This document shows positions 51,765 through 64,000 of a stretch of DNA of 64,000 nucleotides, in pieces; position 1 is the first letter of the stretch, and each line of letters opens with the position of its first letter. Origin of the DNA: Paralichthys olivaceus (lineage: Eukaryota > Chordata > Actinopteri > Pleuronectiformes > Paralichthyidae); contig NC_091113.1 in NCBI RefSeq assembly GCF_024713975.1, positions 10,304,501 through 10,368,500 on the forward strand, in the 5' to 3' direction. The position numbers and the translations under genes were made by a program. The notes under the pieces are model-generated. The model saw nothing but the letters and a program-made list of their open reading frames with translations, did not search any database and was not told where the DNA came from.

Positions 51765-54700
51765 ATGTGCGGTTCAGGGATTTGGATTAACGCAATTTGG
51801 ATTTTACTTTTTGCCATTTTTCATGTTGCTCTTTCAAATTATTCCGAGGACCAATGCAGCTGGAGAGGAAGGCAAGTATTTCTAATTTCATCTGTGCTGG
51901 GTTTTTTTGCATGTGGCTAAATGAGAAGGCGATGCAGAAATGAGGCTGGGGGATGCTGCAGGCGTTTGTGTGTTTGCTTGTGTATTTGTAAAAGACAATG
52001 CACGTCTGCATGCAACATGTTGAGACTTGCCATTAGCGCGCAATTAAAATGTTTGCGCAGTTCCGCGGCGCAGCGGCTGCGCCTGCGGGCAGTCTGCAGG
52101 AGGGAGGCAGGGTCCAGACAGGCAGGAGACTGAGGGATTAACAGTGATACTTGCAGGAAACACACATCGTGCATGCTGCTGTGAGGTGCAGCTTCCTCCT
52201 GGTGCATTGGGGAAACGTGCAGAAAACATAAAAAAATGAATTAGTTAAGATTGAGTTAAAGGCTAGTGTTTCCACAGGCCTGTCAGTAGGTGGCGCATTC
52301 TCTGTATAGGCCCTAATCTGCTGAAGTTCTGCTAAAACTGGATTTTTACTTGTCTATGTCACTTTTATAACTTCTTTGCCAACCCTGCAGTGATATTATG
52401 TGTGTACTAGGTGTGTGTCCGACCTTTACTCATCTTCATCTTCCTTCCTCCCCACAGTGGTTTGTCCCAGCAGCAGGGCAGCGTGGAGCAGATCTCCCTC
52501 CACTGCTCTGAGGGCACCCTGGACTGGCTGTATCCCAAAGGTGCCCTGCGCCTCAGCCTCTCGCCGCGCCTGCCTTCCGTGGCGGTGGGGCCCGGCGGCA
52601 GCAGCTCGGGCCTCATCACGGCCTGCGTCAAGCCCTCAGAGCAGTTCCACGGGGCCCAGCTCTACCTGGAGAGGGACGGGGTGCTGGAGCTGCTGGTGGG
52701 GGACCGCCTGGAGTCCTCGCCCCCACCCAGGGTGCGGTGCTTCAGCCGGTTGCCTGGGGAGAGGGTGGCGCTGTTCCTGCAGGCTACACCCCACCAGGAC
52801 ATCAGCAGAAGGACCGCCTCCTTTCGCTATGAGCTGAGGGGGGACTGGACCGCTCGGCTGTCGCTGGACTCCAACACCATCAGCAGTGAAGGTGAGGCAG
52901 TGATGCAGGAGTCAGCCATGTTGGTTTGAGTGAGGCCTCTTAGGGTCAAATCTAAGGAGGCATGGTCACATTTTTACTTAACTTTTTTCTAATTTCCAAT
53001 GAAATAAAATATGGAAGTTTTGGCCACTTATATATAGGTTACTCTCTCCTTTATTCATAGACTTCAAATTCATTAAAAAACTTTAAAATCAACCAAATTT
53101 AGGTCACAACCTTTCCTCCCTTCCTGAAAATGTGTGGCGATTAAAGGTTTTGCACCACAAGCGAATATATTATACACGGTATAATTCTCCTCTAGATGAT
53201 TCATAATTCGTAGCAGTCCTCTGTGGGCTGCTCGGACTTTGCACGGCCCACGTAGGAAGTGGCCAAACTTTTCCCCAGAGGCGTGCTGGTTTTGAGCAGG
53301 AGAAGGGGAGCTGTGGAGTGCAGAGAAGGAGAGGGGGGGGGACAAAAGCACAGTATGTGGGGCTTTCTCCAGAGTCCAGAGCCCTTTGAATGGGTGCCGC
53401 ATGAGTATTCTGGGATTACTGCCGTCTCCTAGGCGACAGGGAGGCCTCTGCCCAGCTGAGATGCTCCCCTCTTTTGTTGAGCTGCCTCTCTGTGGGGAGA
53501 CTTGTCTGTAGCAGTGCACTCCCCCCCACATCTCTCTCTCCCTCTCTCTGTCACACACACACACACACACACTGATTAGGTTTGGAAGGGGGTTTGCTGT
53601 GGACTCGAGAGGAAGGAATCTCATTTATCAAGAGGTTTTCACTAAAGAGGAGAATGTGTGGGGTGGGCAAAGGGCCTCCAAAGAACCACAAGGAGAACTT
53701 TAAAAAATGCCAGGACTTTTTTTTTTTCTCACCACAATTCAGTCAAAACAGACAGCGAGAGCTTTACTGGGCTGTTGTTTTTTTTTTTATCTTTTTGTGG
53801 CCATCTGTAAAACCTGCTGTGAATTTCAGGAAGCTGCACTCCGTTTTTTTAAAAGAAAATTTATCAGGCCTTTGGTGAAAGGGGGGCAAGGAATTTTCTG
53901 GGAAGTGGGATTTTGCTCCTTCTTGAAATCTTTGAAGTCCTCTCCTGCTCCCTCTCCTCGGCCCCCGTGTGAAGGCTTTGATGAGGTGTGACTGTAGACA
54001 CCCTGAAAGGCTTAAAGGGGGGGAAGTTTCATTTGGCCTTTAAATTGTCTGCGGTGGACGAGCCTCCCACCTTAAAACTCTGCCGGTTCCTCCTCTGCCA
54101 ACTGTAAAAGTAGCAGCTGTCTGTTAGGACTCGGTGGTTGGTCTCTCCTTTGTTGCACAGAGTTTGAGGTCGGGATTCACATCTCACATTCCTGTGCATG
54201 TGATCTGGAAATGCGGCCTCTGTTTTCCAGAGCTTCAGTAGAACTATTAGCATGTAGGTGTTGTTCAGAGCGTTGTGAGGTCACTAACTGATTTTCTCTC
54301 TATTTTCTGTTTTCTCTCCAGAAGCCTGCAGACCCTGCAACAACACAGAGATTCTGATGGCTGTTTGCACCAGCGACTTTGGTGAGTTACCTTTCTAACC
54401 AGCAAAAACACAGCAAATCAAATGATGAATTCAAACAGGATTAACATATTAAACTGGACCACCAAACGTCAAGAAGTCCCCGCGGTAAAGCCGCAGAACG
54501 AAATGATTTGAGTCAGGATCTACAAATGAAATCCCTGCATCCCCTGAGAATAAGCAGTGGGCTAATCTGCAGGCCTCTGATTGAGCTGTATTGGAAGTGA
54601 GGAGAAGTTCAGCTGGCAACAAAAGTTAGAGGGATTAGTGAGCAGGCCTGGGCCTAAGACAGTTTTATCGTCTGTATCACACAGAAAACAAAGTCTCTAA

Positions 54701-55145
54701 CTCAAATAGGTCAATGCAACATTTTCTAGATGGCACAAACAGTCATAATAACATTATTCAAAGGTGCATGTTGGGAGATAACCACAGGAATTTACCAGAA
54801 AGTAACCTGATTGTTTTTTTTAAATCCACAGTGGTGCGTGGTAACATCTGGTCAGTGGAGGAAGATGAGAACCTACGGGCGGCAGTGATCAAGGTCAGCG
54901 CCACTCGCGTGTTTCGCCAGAAGTACGCCCTGTTCACCGGCAACAGTCGCCTGACCAGCAAAGGCGAGATCAGGACTCTAATGCAGTGTGGCGTCAAACC
55001 GGGACGCGGCAGCTTCCTCTTCACGGGTCGCGTCCACTTCGGCGAGGCCTGGCTGGGCTGTGCTCCCCGTTACAAGGACTTCCAGCAGGCGTACACGATA
55101 GCCAAAGCAGCCCAGCAAATACCCTGTGAACTGCCTATAGACTGA
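51765..55145 (+). CDS. metrn: Meteorin, secreted neurotrophic/glial differentiation factor
   Basis: Meteorin is a secreted protein that promotes glial differentiation and axon extension; the family has an N-terminal CUB-like and a C-terminal netrin-like domain. Exons: 51765-51871, 52458-52891, 54322-54381 and 54832-55145, giving 304 residues (human METRN 293). Residues 1-24 are a hydrophobic signal peptide (IWILLFAIFHVALS). The mature part has ten cysteines: 31, 52, 92, 130, 183, 186, 196, 253, 277 and 299. Family motifs include QCSWRGSGL, DWLYPKGAL, ATPHQDISRR, ACRPCNNTE, CTSDF, FLFTGRVHFGEA and GCAPR. Sequons are at Asn25 (NYS) and Asn188 (NTE? weak context) with Asn187 (NNT). Intron 1 begins GCAAGT, not GT: only this GC donor keeps the conserved Gly-Ser-Gly-Leu junction in frame. 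ATPHQDISRR and linkage to stub1 favour metrn over metrnl. Confidence 0.95.
52283..52296 (+). promoter_or_regulatory. Weak candidate CTCF site in metrn intron 1
   Basis: TCAGTAGGTGGCGC fits the AGGTGGCGC core in the same orientation as the site at 34036. Motif match only. Confidence 0.2.
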
Positions 55146-56640
55146 GTTCAACCTCATGTTGTAGCTTGTCTATGGCTCAGAACCAGGCTGGACTCGAAGC
55201 CAGGCCAAACTCAGCCCTGTTCCATGTTTCGGAAGAAGCCCCAACGCGCAACCGTTGTCGACGTTGCCACGGTGCCACCGACGGATATTCCCAAAGGACT
55301 GAGGAGTGAAATGGACTTTCCCAACATCATTTCAGTGCAATACACAGTCACCTGGTCCAGAAGACCAAGTGGAGCTGTGACATGGTGGAAAATGGAGATT
55401 ATAAGCATTTGGCATCGTTTTATGAACAGTGATGCTGCTTCAGAGAAAGTCTTTGAAAAAGCTCTTTGAAAAATCTCATTTGGGATAAATTAAGTTAGGC
55501 CATTAATTCAGGCCTCTTCAGACTCATAGCTCAGAAACTCAGGAACATTTAGGAGAAGTTCAACAGAAAGTTTCCTGCCGTGTAGTTGAGGATGCACCGC
55601 AGGCTGTGGTCTAAGATTTCAAAATGGCTGCCTTTTTACCGCAGTGTTTTTTCTGTTTGAAAATGTCCAATCACAGGACAGTGATTTGGTTTTTTATTAC
55701 TTCCCCTCTAATGGGGTCATTCTCAGTGTTACTATTATTAAGGAGATTATTAAAAAACAGTAAATGTTAAAAGAATATTTGCACTGATTAAGGAAAGGGA
55801 ATGATCTGGAAAGTGTGATGCTGCAAGCACTGAAAACCAAATAAGAGAAGCAACTTTATGTAGCATAGCGGAGCGATTGAGAATTTAATATATGCACAGA
55901 TGGTGTGAGCACGTACATTAGTGACACACAGCTGGGGCGACCTGAGCAGGTTCCACAGCTCCATGTAGTGCTGAGAGCACTTTTCATTTTCTGGCCAACT
56001 CAGAGATTTTGTTTCTGAAAGGAAGATGCAGTCTTCCCTTTGTAAGTTGTCACATGTTTCAGCTCAGTGGCAAAAAAATTAAAAATATTTCAATAAATCA
56101 GACTTTATTTGGGTTCAAATACTGAAAATAAATGCAGGTTGCGGGAGTCTTGCCAAAACAGGTGCAAGTTTGGATGTTGTCAAGTCATTCGCTGCTCTCT
56201 CCTGTCATGTATTGCTGGACATTATGGATATTTTATGGGGCGTTTTCTAAGTAAAACAAGCTTTTAGAAGACAAATCTGATGCCATGTGCAAGAAAGAAT
56301 TAAAAAAATTCAGTGGAAAAATGAATTTCTACCCAAGGCTCCATATGCATTTATACAACTGCTCTGTTAAACAATTTCATTTCTGATGTGCACTATATCA
56401 ACACGAGGAAGAGGTTCATACCAAATGACCATGATGTGCTGAAGCGTTATGTCTTAAGAGCGTACACTGCCATTTTACTGTTTGTCATTTTTGTCATGTG
56501 AATTTATGTCAATATCAATGTGAATGTAAATATGTTCATAAGAAATTCTAGAAACAATGGCTGTGGAAAAAAAAGTTTGTCTTCATATTGTTGATTATTT
56601 TTATGTTTGTCTGTGTTATTAAAATATTAAGTAAGAAAAC
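55146..56640 (+). other. Probable metrn 3' untranslated region
   Basis: No further coding sequence is seen. Candidate polyadenylation signals are AATAAA at 56092-56097 and ATTAAA at 56618-56623; the second is followed by T/G-rich sequence. Either could end the transcript. Confidence 0.45.
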
Positions 56641-59600
56641 ACTCCTGATGTTTCTGGATTTTTTAAAATGTCTTCTTAAAGCTTCACATTTATTCACTTT
56701 GAACTGCTTCTTTACGGATTTTTGATTCAACAGGCTCATTTCATGCTTCTTTGTCCTCTCACCTCACACATCACACACTTTAATCTACATTAGAGTATGT
56801 GGCTCCAAAGGTTTCGACCACGGTAAACTTTTCTCAGACATAAGTCTCTTCAAGTGCCCATGAATCAGACGCCTGAAAGCCGGGAACAAATGGAGACGCC
56901 GGAGAAAGCGAGAGGGCCTTAATGGCAGAGAGATTTAAGGAGTGTTTAGGACCCTGAGGGCATTCGGACAGGGAAGGAGGTAGAAAACAGCGTCTGGAAT
57001 TCTGTTGTCCTCAGCCTCCCATTTGCAGGATTCAGGAAGCAATAAATCGCGATTAAGGGAGCGGCGTGGCGGACTCGGCTGGGCTGAGGTGCCACACAGT
57101 CGCTCACTTTGTCCTGACCACGTGTGTGCAAGAACACAATCAAACCAGATCTGTTTTCCACTCAACTCAGGCCACACGCCTGTAGCCTGGAGCAAACTTT
57201 TGTTTCCTACCTCGACATTGGTTTTCATCCACACAGTCATATATCTGTTACCTGTCATCTGCTCGGACAGATGAGGAGCTGCATGGTAGATAAGAGGGAA
57301 ACACCCCTATCACTGTACCTCTACAGCTGCTTTCAGGCCTGCGCCACGGATAATCTCCCAAAATTATCAGGAGATATATGAGATTATTATCAAAATAATA
57401 AACCGCAGCATACGTCCATGTTCCATGCAGGCACCACCCCTCACCTGAATGTTCTGGACAACCTCCTGCTGCATTCTAAAATGCAAACTTCGGAAAATGT
57501 CAAAACCCAATAATGCTGACATTCTCTGGAGTTCATGTCTGAAAACGGCTGACGATAAACTCAGCACCTGTTTCTCGATCTTGCAAAAAAAACGTACTGC
57601 ACAAACGCACATTGCAAAACACCTCAGTGCGATCTCAGTTTTACTACATGCAGTAAATCCGTTTGAAAAAGAGCAGCTGGGGGAATTAACATGGAGTTTG
57701 GGGTTTAATAGGAAAGAATCACAAAAGCTCGACATGCTTCCCATGTCTGGCCATGCAGCGATCTCCCATAGAAACCCCCGACATTGGTTCTGCCACTGCA
57801 TCACTAGTTCATGGGAGCAAACCTCCAACCTCCCCAGCTATTTACTGCCTCAGTGCTCCTTTAAAAAATCCTGGCGCTGGGGGGGCCCCGAGCCGCTCGA
57901 CCCTACACACAGACTTGTCGGGCCCCCTCCTCCCTTCCAGTCCATCTGAGGTTACTGCTGCGGGCCTGATAAGCCAAAACAAAGGGCACTCAAATTATAC
58001 TCCCTCGGCTAATACATCATGTGACATTTTGAAAAAGCTCAACTTCCTGAATTGCTGTCACTTCTCTGTGACCCCAGCATGAACCCTGGGAAACTGCAGT
58101 AGTAATGTCTGCGTAGCCACAATGACACAGTGGCACAGTTTGTTTTGCACAAGCTGAATTTAAGCTATTATAATAATTACTGTTTAATTGTACCAACAAT
58201 CCCAGGCTTTGGGAACACAAAAAAGTTCTAAAGAACTTTTTACTTGTAGAATTTTTGCTTAAGGAGCTGAAAAACCAATCTTCGTGATGAAATCCATTGA
58301 CTGATTATGCTACACACAGGTAATCAAGCATGCACTCCTTCAACACTGAGGGATTTTCATTGTTGTTTCTGCAGAAAGCTGCACACACAATAAATCCCCC
58401 TCCACCCATCCACCCCACTCCTCTCTTTATTCTCTCCCACTGTGCGGCTGAAGTGAGGTTCGGACGCAGCAAAGCGGGAAACGCTCAGGAAAGTGGAATC
58501 CAAAGAGATGGGAGAGAGTCGCCGGGTGTGGACTTCCGTCGCTCCCTGGGGGAGTTTGAGGGGAAGCGGCCAGAGACAAAGCTCCAGAGATGAGAGCACA
58601 AGCAGGGGCAAAGTGCTCCTGGACACTCCCCTGGAGTCCAGCACAACAAAACTCCACCTATGGCAAACAGGCCCTGTTTTTACAGCAGCAGCAAATCTCC
58701 CTGTTATCCAGCATGCACATGTAAGGGCTGATCCACCATTTCGTCAAGAAGAAAATTAACAAATATAATGTTTTTTCTGTAAATAAAATGATCTAACTGC
58801 TTTCAGTCACAGTTTGTCCTCAGAGATGTAACTGCAGCAGACAGACAGAGCAGGAAAAATACAGGGAAAACTGCGAATCTTTATATTTATTTTGTCTTCT
58901 TTGTTATGTAACCTAGTAACAACTGCAAATTGTGCATCAGTGATGTATCATACGTTTAATAGTGATCCAGACTGCACTGCTTGTCGTAAACAGGCTAAAT
59001 TGTGGGAAATAGTTTCTTCTGCCAAGGAGGTTATGTTTCCACCAACAACAGCTGGTTAGGTGACTGTTGACCAAGTCAAGAACATACATTCATTTTATTC
59101 CATAAACGTAATCTCATAATTTATTCTTACTCCTGTTTTGTGGTCTGATTTCTCTCCCACCGGCCCCCCTCTCTCTCTCTCCCTCTTCCTCTCTTCACTG
59201 GAACTGGTCTTTTCATGGGTGAATCATAGAAACTTTCCCACATCCTGGTCCACAGCTGCTGGGTGCTGCACTGTTGTGGAACCAACAACAGTGGTTGGGA
59301 GGCTCTGACACACACTTGACCCTAATCTCAAATCTCTCACCTTGTGCCAAACGATACTCGAAGCCTCTGAATGATTGAATCGCAGAAGCTTTTCTCATGA
59401 TTTCCATTTCGAGAAATCTTGTTCCTCTGAGGTGAGTGAGCAAGAATAATGTTCTAATTGTGCTTTAAACCTGTCAGGACAAGACATAGCAAACCAACAT
59501 ATAGAGTCCTGCACGGGGTCAATGGGTAACCTGCAAAAAAGTTTTGGGGAGAAATCAGAAATTGAAATGATCGTGCAGTATTTTAACATCCAAATCAGCT

Positions 59601-62600
59601 TTTATGAGTCAACTGCAAGGATTTTGTTTTATTGTGAAAGCCCACAACACCAGCTTTTCCACAGTGTATTAGTGTTTGATAGCCACAAGCTACAACTGAC
59701 AGACACTTTTCCAAGAACACGACTCAACCACCAAAACAGGGGGATAAGGAGGCCATGATGACTCAGTGGATGTGAGTGACTGTGTATGTATGTTTGTTTA
59801 ATCACGGGAGACGGGTTGGGTCATTTAAGTTAACAGGTCTGGATTTGTCTCTGAGATAATAAAGGATAGCAGGTCAAGTGCGAGTTTGCAAATTGGGCCT
59901 GTGCAGGTTTCGAACTCAAGGTTTCCAAGAAATATCCAAACTTTGTCTTAAAAGCTTTTTGTGTTTTCTAATGTAGCAAGAAAATGAAAAGCTAAATGTC
60001 TTTAGGTTGATCTGGTGCACTTGGCTTTTAGATCCTACAAGTGCCACAGAGGGAAAAGACAACATGAGGGAATTCCTCTGCAGCTTCTACATATATGTAA
60101 GGACTGAGAAGTGATGGAGAAACAGCTGTGCATTTCATCAGGGTTTATTTCCCACATAAACAAAAGCTGGTAATCCAACTCTCTGCCACCAAGTGTCAGT
60201 GGCTGTGCATCGTGCAGCCCCTCCATCAGCTCAGCACCAGCTGACAGGGAGCATGACTACATGACCACGCTCTGGCATCTCACACTCCCAGCTGACAATT
60301 TCTGGTTCCCATAACACCCTCGCACAGCTGGCGATTCGGATGATTCCCAAATGGAAACCGAATGTTCAGGTTCGAGAACGCACCACAACTCGCTGTGCCA
60401 GGGAAATGCCAGTCAAATCACACGCTTCATGCCTCGCTCCTACTTAACCCTCCTCGGTGCTGAAAGTCGTGTAAGACACAAACTTTCTGTGTTGAGCTGT
60501 TTGCAAAGATTGTAAGGAGCGATGGCTATTCAGGGGGCAGGGGGAGAAAAAAAAACGTGGTCATCCATAAAGTGGAGTGGGCAGTTTGGGTGGGTTGAGA
60601 GGTCAAGGTAAAATAGAGAACAAGTGTGGAGTGGTGCAAGAGCATGTTTATCTGGCCATGTTATCCCTCTGAAGTAGTGAGGGGAGGAGAGCGCCGAGCC
60701 CCCTTTGTTCCTCAAGAGCCTGCAGATGGCTGTAATCCCCTCCAAAATGCGCACTGAAAATCAATCAAGACAGGGTGGACATGGTGCATGAGTGTGCAGG
60801 CGGGCGACACTTTTCTCGGGGAGGGGGTCCCGCAAAGAAACTCAAGTTGGGTCAAACAAGCGTCTTTGGTGCTTTCCCGCCAAAAAAAGTATTGTAAGGA
60901 AAGACAGAAGGATTGAATTGGGACCCCTCAAAACGAAGGCCCGCTCTCGCTAACGCTCAGTTTGAGCTCCTCACAGCTGCCACCTCCTCGCCATGTCCTG
61001 TGGCTGACGTCGCCCGCAGGGGGTACAACCACAAAAACCACTGTAAGAAGGCTACTTAGGGGCATTCACTGCAGCTCACATGGAAGTGAAAAGGAAAAAT
61101 GTCAACCTCATAGAGGTAAGAGGAAAAGTTGTGCAATTATCAGAGAGAGCAGGATTCATCCTCTGGGTCGGGACAAAAGTTTTATCATAATTCATTCATT
61201 AGTGGTTCTGATAATTCAAATCATTGATGCACAATGCTTGGCCTGGACTCATCAGTCTAAGTGACGGGACAACAGCATGATCACGACAATGGGTTCTGAG
61301 TCCCGCTGCAGCTCAGTTACTGCAGATGACTTCTACAGTTTCATAAAGAAAATGTGCAACTGGCATCACTACAGGCCAAATAAACAGACCATTTCAAACT
61401 CAAAGGTTTAGATCGGGGACTGCAGAAGTATTTTAAGATATAAAACATGAGATCAAAATTGACTCAGCAGCACAAGGGGAATAATGAAGTAAGAAGAGAA
61501 AACGAAGTACGATAAAAATTAGAGCAATGTTAAGCCGTTTAATACATGTGCAATACAGAGAAAAAAGTTGTGTGATTCTGTAATTGGTCCAAATCCTTTG
61601 TAATATTTAATATGTGCAGCAGGCTCTCTTGGATTTGGGATGTTAGTCTTGCGTTGTGCAGTCGAATGGCTGATGGCACAAAGGGAATGGTTAACTCGCA
61701 TTTTCCTACAATTCCTTGACATCATCCCTCTGGATACTGAAACCCAGCCTGAGTCTTAGTAGGAAGTAGAACTGTTTTTGGAAAAGGTTCTCCAGCCCTG
61801 CCAATTAACCAGCAGGATTATGGTTTACTCACAAAACCCATCTGATCGTCTGCACAAAGGGGAGAAACTTCAGTTCAGTTCTTCTCTCACTACCTACCAC
61901 CCACCTCTCTGTTTCTCAGATCTAATCCTGCAGGACTGAGGCAAGGCCCAGCCTCCCCTCTTCAACAAGTTTTCTTTTTTCTTTTTGCCTGTTATCTTTC
62001 TCCTCGGAGAGGTCGTGTCAAGTTTCCTCCTCAGAGACGTTTTCCTCTGTGCTCATTGTTCGGAGATGTTTATTAAGGAAAGAGGGAGGCAGGAACGAAA
62101 CTGCCACTCACAGTGGTTTTGTTGGGTTACTAGTATCTCTCGCACGTTTCTCCTGCAGTTTGCACCTTCAGGCCAAGATTTGTCAACAGATACTCCTGGT
62201 GCACTAAGCTGCAAAATATGTGAAGACATGATCATAGTCCCAGGCCACGTTCATTACGAAAATCTTGCAGGGATTCATTTATTAGTATCAAAAGAAGAAC
62301 AAGTCATTTAATATGGAAACTAGAATGCAATCTGGTGCAGGTCTAAATGTGGTTTCACACGATGACTGTTAGTCCTTGGTGGAGGTATGCACTCAAACAA
62401 TAATTATAATGCATTTTATCTCACGGCACCTTTGCCAAGGACAGCTTACAATATATTTTGTAAATAAACATATGAATGATTAAAGTAAAACCAAGCGTCA
62501 ATATCAGATTAGGAGACGTCAAAACCTTTCATGTCAAAACAAGAATAGTTTAAAGTAAGAGCAAGGATACTGAGTGGGATTCTAGTTGTTAATGATTATC

Positions 62601-64000
62601 ATTTGGTAACATCTCTACATAAATATTTGACCTCCTACATTTCCCAGAATTACTTTGAACCATTCCCAGAGAAAAACTGAGGATCTGCATGTTTGGTTTT
62701 ACTTTGAGCGTTCAGGGCGATCTGGGTTGATAAGATGGAAGTGATAAGACTGTGGAATCATTGACTTAATATGTCTGAAAACAGGGAGTAAATCACACAA
62801 TTCTCCATGTGCTGCAGAGCCTCAAGCTGAATAACAATAATATGTTTACACATAATTCATCATGCACCTTGAACACAATCAGATGAAAGTTATACATTAC
62901 AATGAAATATATATATAATCAGTCAAGGCTTGTTTGCACCAGAGGTAAAACATATTTTTAAAACTTGTGTGTTTTTTTTGAGTTTTTTTTTCCTTCCAGT
63001 TGCAAACAGTACTCTGGTCATGGTGGAATGTGACTGAGTGTCTGCTGAGAGCACTTCTCCTGCTGGATCGGGTGAAAGAGGAACTTGTGAGGCCATTTAT
63101 GCATCAGACGTGCTGACAGTTGCTGCGTGTTTATATTCCGACAAAGTGCCCTGGCACATAGTGCATCAGGCCGGCCGCCGTGCTCTGTCTGATGTGTCAG
63201 AAGCTCCCTTTGCTCTCCTCTCCCTGTCGCTCAGTCTATTCGCTCATTCCAGGGGAACATGTGCGCTGGAATTCTCCCCCAATTAAGACAGGGATTAGCC
63301 GGGTCCACTGTGGGAACCGGCCGAGTGTGGGAAAGCAGAGGGTCTGTCCCTCTCTCGTTCCCTCACACTCACTCTCAGCCTCATTTCCACTCACTCCTGT
63401 TCATCACGCTGCCTCCCTCCCCTGTCCTTCTCACCCTTACTGTAACTCTTCCTCCCCTCTTTTCTCACCCTATATTCTCCAAGCTCCATTTTCTTTCTTT
63501 TTTTTTTTTTACCTTTTTAGCGACCCACTCTGTTAACCCTCACCCCCAAGAATCCATTTTTCATTGTTTCCCCCTCTCATCTTTATAATTATGCACACTG
63601 ATCCCCTTTATTTTTTATTCTTTCTTTTCATTCTCTTTCTCCCCTTCTCGCAGCCACCCACAATCTCCCCAGCTTTCAGGCCTGATTCTTCAAGGTTTTC
63701 TGAAGTGCACGTTTCTTCTGTGCTCGCCTCTGCTGCCCCGGCCCTCCTCCCTCTTAATGCCTCTCCAGCCTCTGTGCTGAAAGCTTGTCTGGAGGGTAGC
63801 TGGGGACTCTTGCATGAATAGTCTGAGACTGTCAGACTGAGAGAGGGGGTGAAAAGACAGCTCATCAGAAAAGAACAGACAGGTGTCTTGTACAGCAGAG
63901 ACAGTTAGTGTTGCCATCTTTACTTTTGTTGATTAATATCCAACGTTAAAACATGTATTTCACCAACTTGTATAGAGCACATATTGATGCAGCAAGTGGA
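56641..64000. other. Right-hand spacer without recognisable gene
   Basis: No reading frame over 7.4 kb shows a known domain or a convincing splice-linked series. The region has GC-richer islands (about 57860-57950, 58440-58620 and 60780-60980) and a pyrimidine-rich stretch at 63340-63670. Distal exons or regulatory elements of a gene beyond the window cannot be excluded. Confidence 0.5.
59005..59055 (-). repeat. Short fish transposon end fragment
   Basis: TGCCAAGGAGGTTATGTTTCC is close to the reverse complement of the GGAGGTAAT-type end at 40900-41075, so this is probably a relic of the same or a related element in opposite orientation. Confidence 0.4.

Noticed and set aside
51765..55145. 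Assignment as metrnl instead of metrn
   Set aside because: ATPHQDISRR, the shorter leader and linkage to stub1 match meteorin better than meteorin-like.
61985..62311. 108-codon plus-strand frame with several cysteines
   Set aside because: No domain, signal peptide of convincing form or splice partner was seen, and its composition resembles random spacer.

Overview
The window looks like the end of a teleost fish chromosome, read from the telomere side inward. Three spliced vertebrate genes are recognisable: a short CRP/SAP-type pentraxin, stub1 (CHIP) and metrn (meteorin). The spacer DNA carries degraded interspersed repeats of kinds common in fish genomes. CCCTAA on the + strand at the left edge is the orientation expected for a left chromosome end. 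The species cannot be named from the sequence.

Layout. Positions 1-24153 are an uninterrupted tandem satellite with a 409-bp monomer. The window begins inside it, so its full length is unknown. Each monomer joins a block of telomere-like hexamers (canonical CCCTAA plus variants, all in one hexamer register) to about 300 bp of non-telomeric sequence. Fifty-eight complete copies carry the same 118-codon minus-strand reading frame (116 codons from its first ATG), which ends in Val-Arg dipeptides where it crosses the telomeric hexamers. The array has nested higher-order duplications: a 12-monomer 4,902-bp unit, a 4-monomer unit and a 7-monomer 2,881-bp unit. Its most divergent copies lie at the gene-side edge, and small telomeric relics continue to about 24390.

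From 25.1 to 33.7 kb two minus-strand genes point toward the telomere. The pentraxin (CDS 25173-26520) has three coding exons, with the start codon cut off from the rest by an intron and a long polypurine tract in intron 2. stub1 (CDS 29521-32675) has seven coding exons and a complete TPR plus U-box protein of 284 residues. From 33.8 to 51.4 kb no coding exon could be recognised. That stretch holds microsatellites, old fish repeats, hairpins and possible regulatory DNA. metrn (CDS 51765-55145, + strand, four exons, 304 residues) follows; its first intron appears to be of the rare GC-AG type. From about 56.6 kb to the end no gene is recognisable.

How it fits together. STUB1 and METRN are also near neighbours in human 16p13.3, which is itself close to a telomere, so this is a conserved linkage next to a chromosome end. 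The human genes between them (JMJD8, WDR24, FBXL16) are not seen here. The pentraxin, stub1 and the satellite reading frames all lie on the strand that would be transcribed toward the chromosome end, the direction of TERRA. The most unusual feature is therefore the satellite: if transcribed as TERRA-like RNA it would offer dozens of sense-oriented frames encoding basic Val-Arg-tailed peptides. Substitutions between monomers are, however, mostly amino-acid-changing, which argues against strong selection on a protein.
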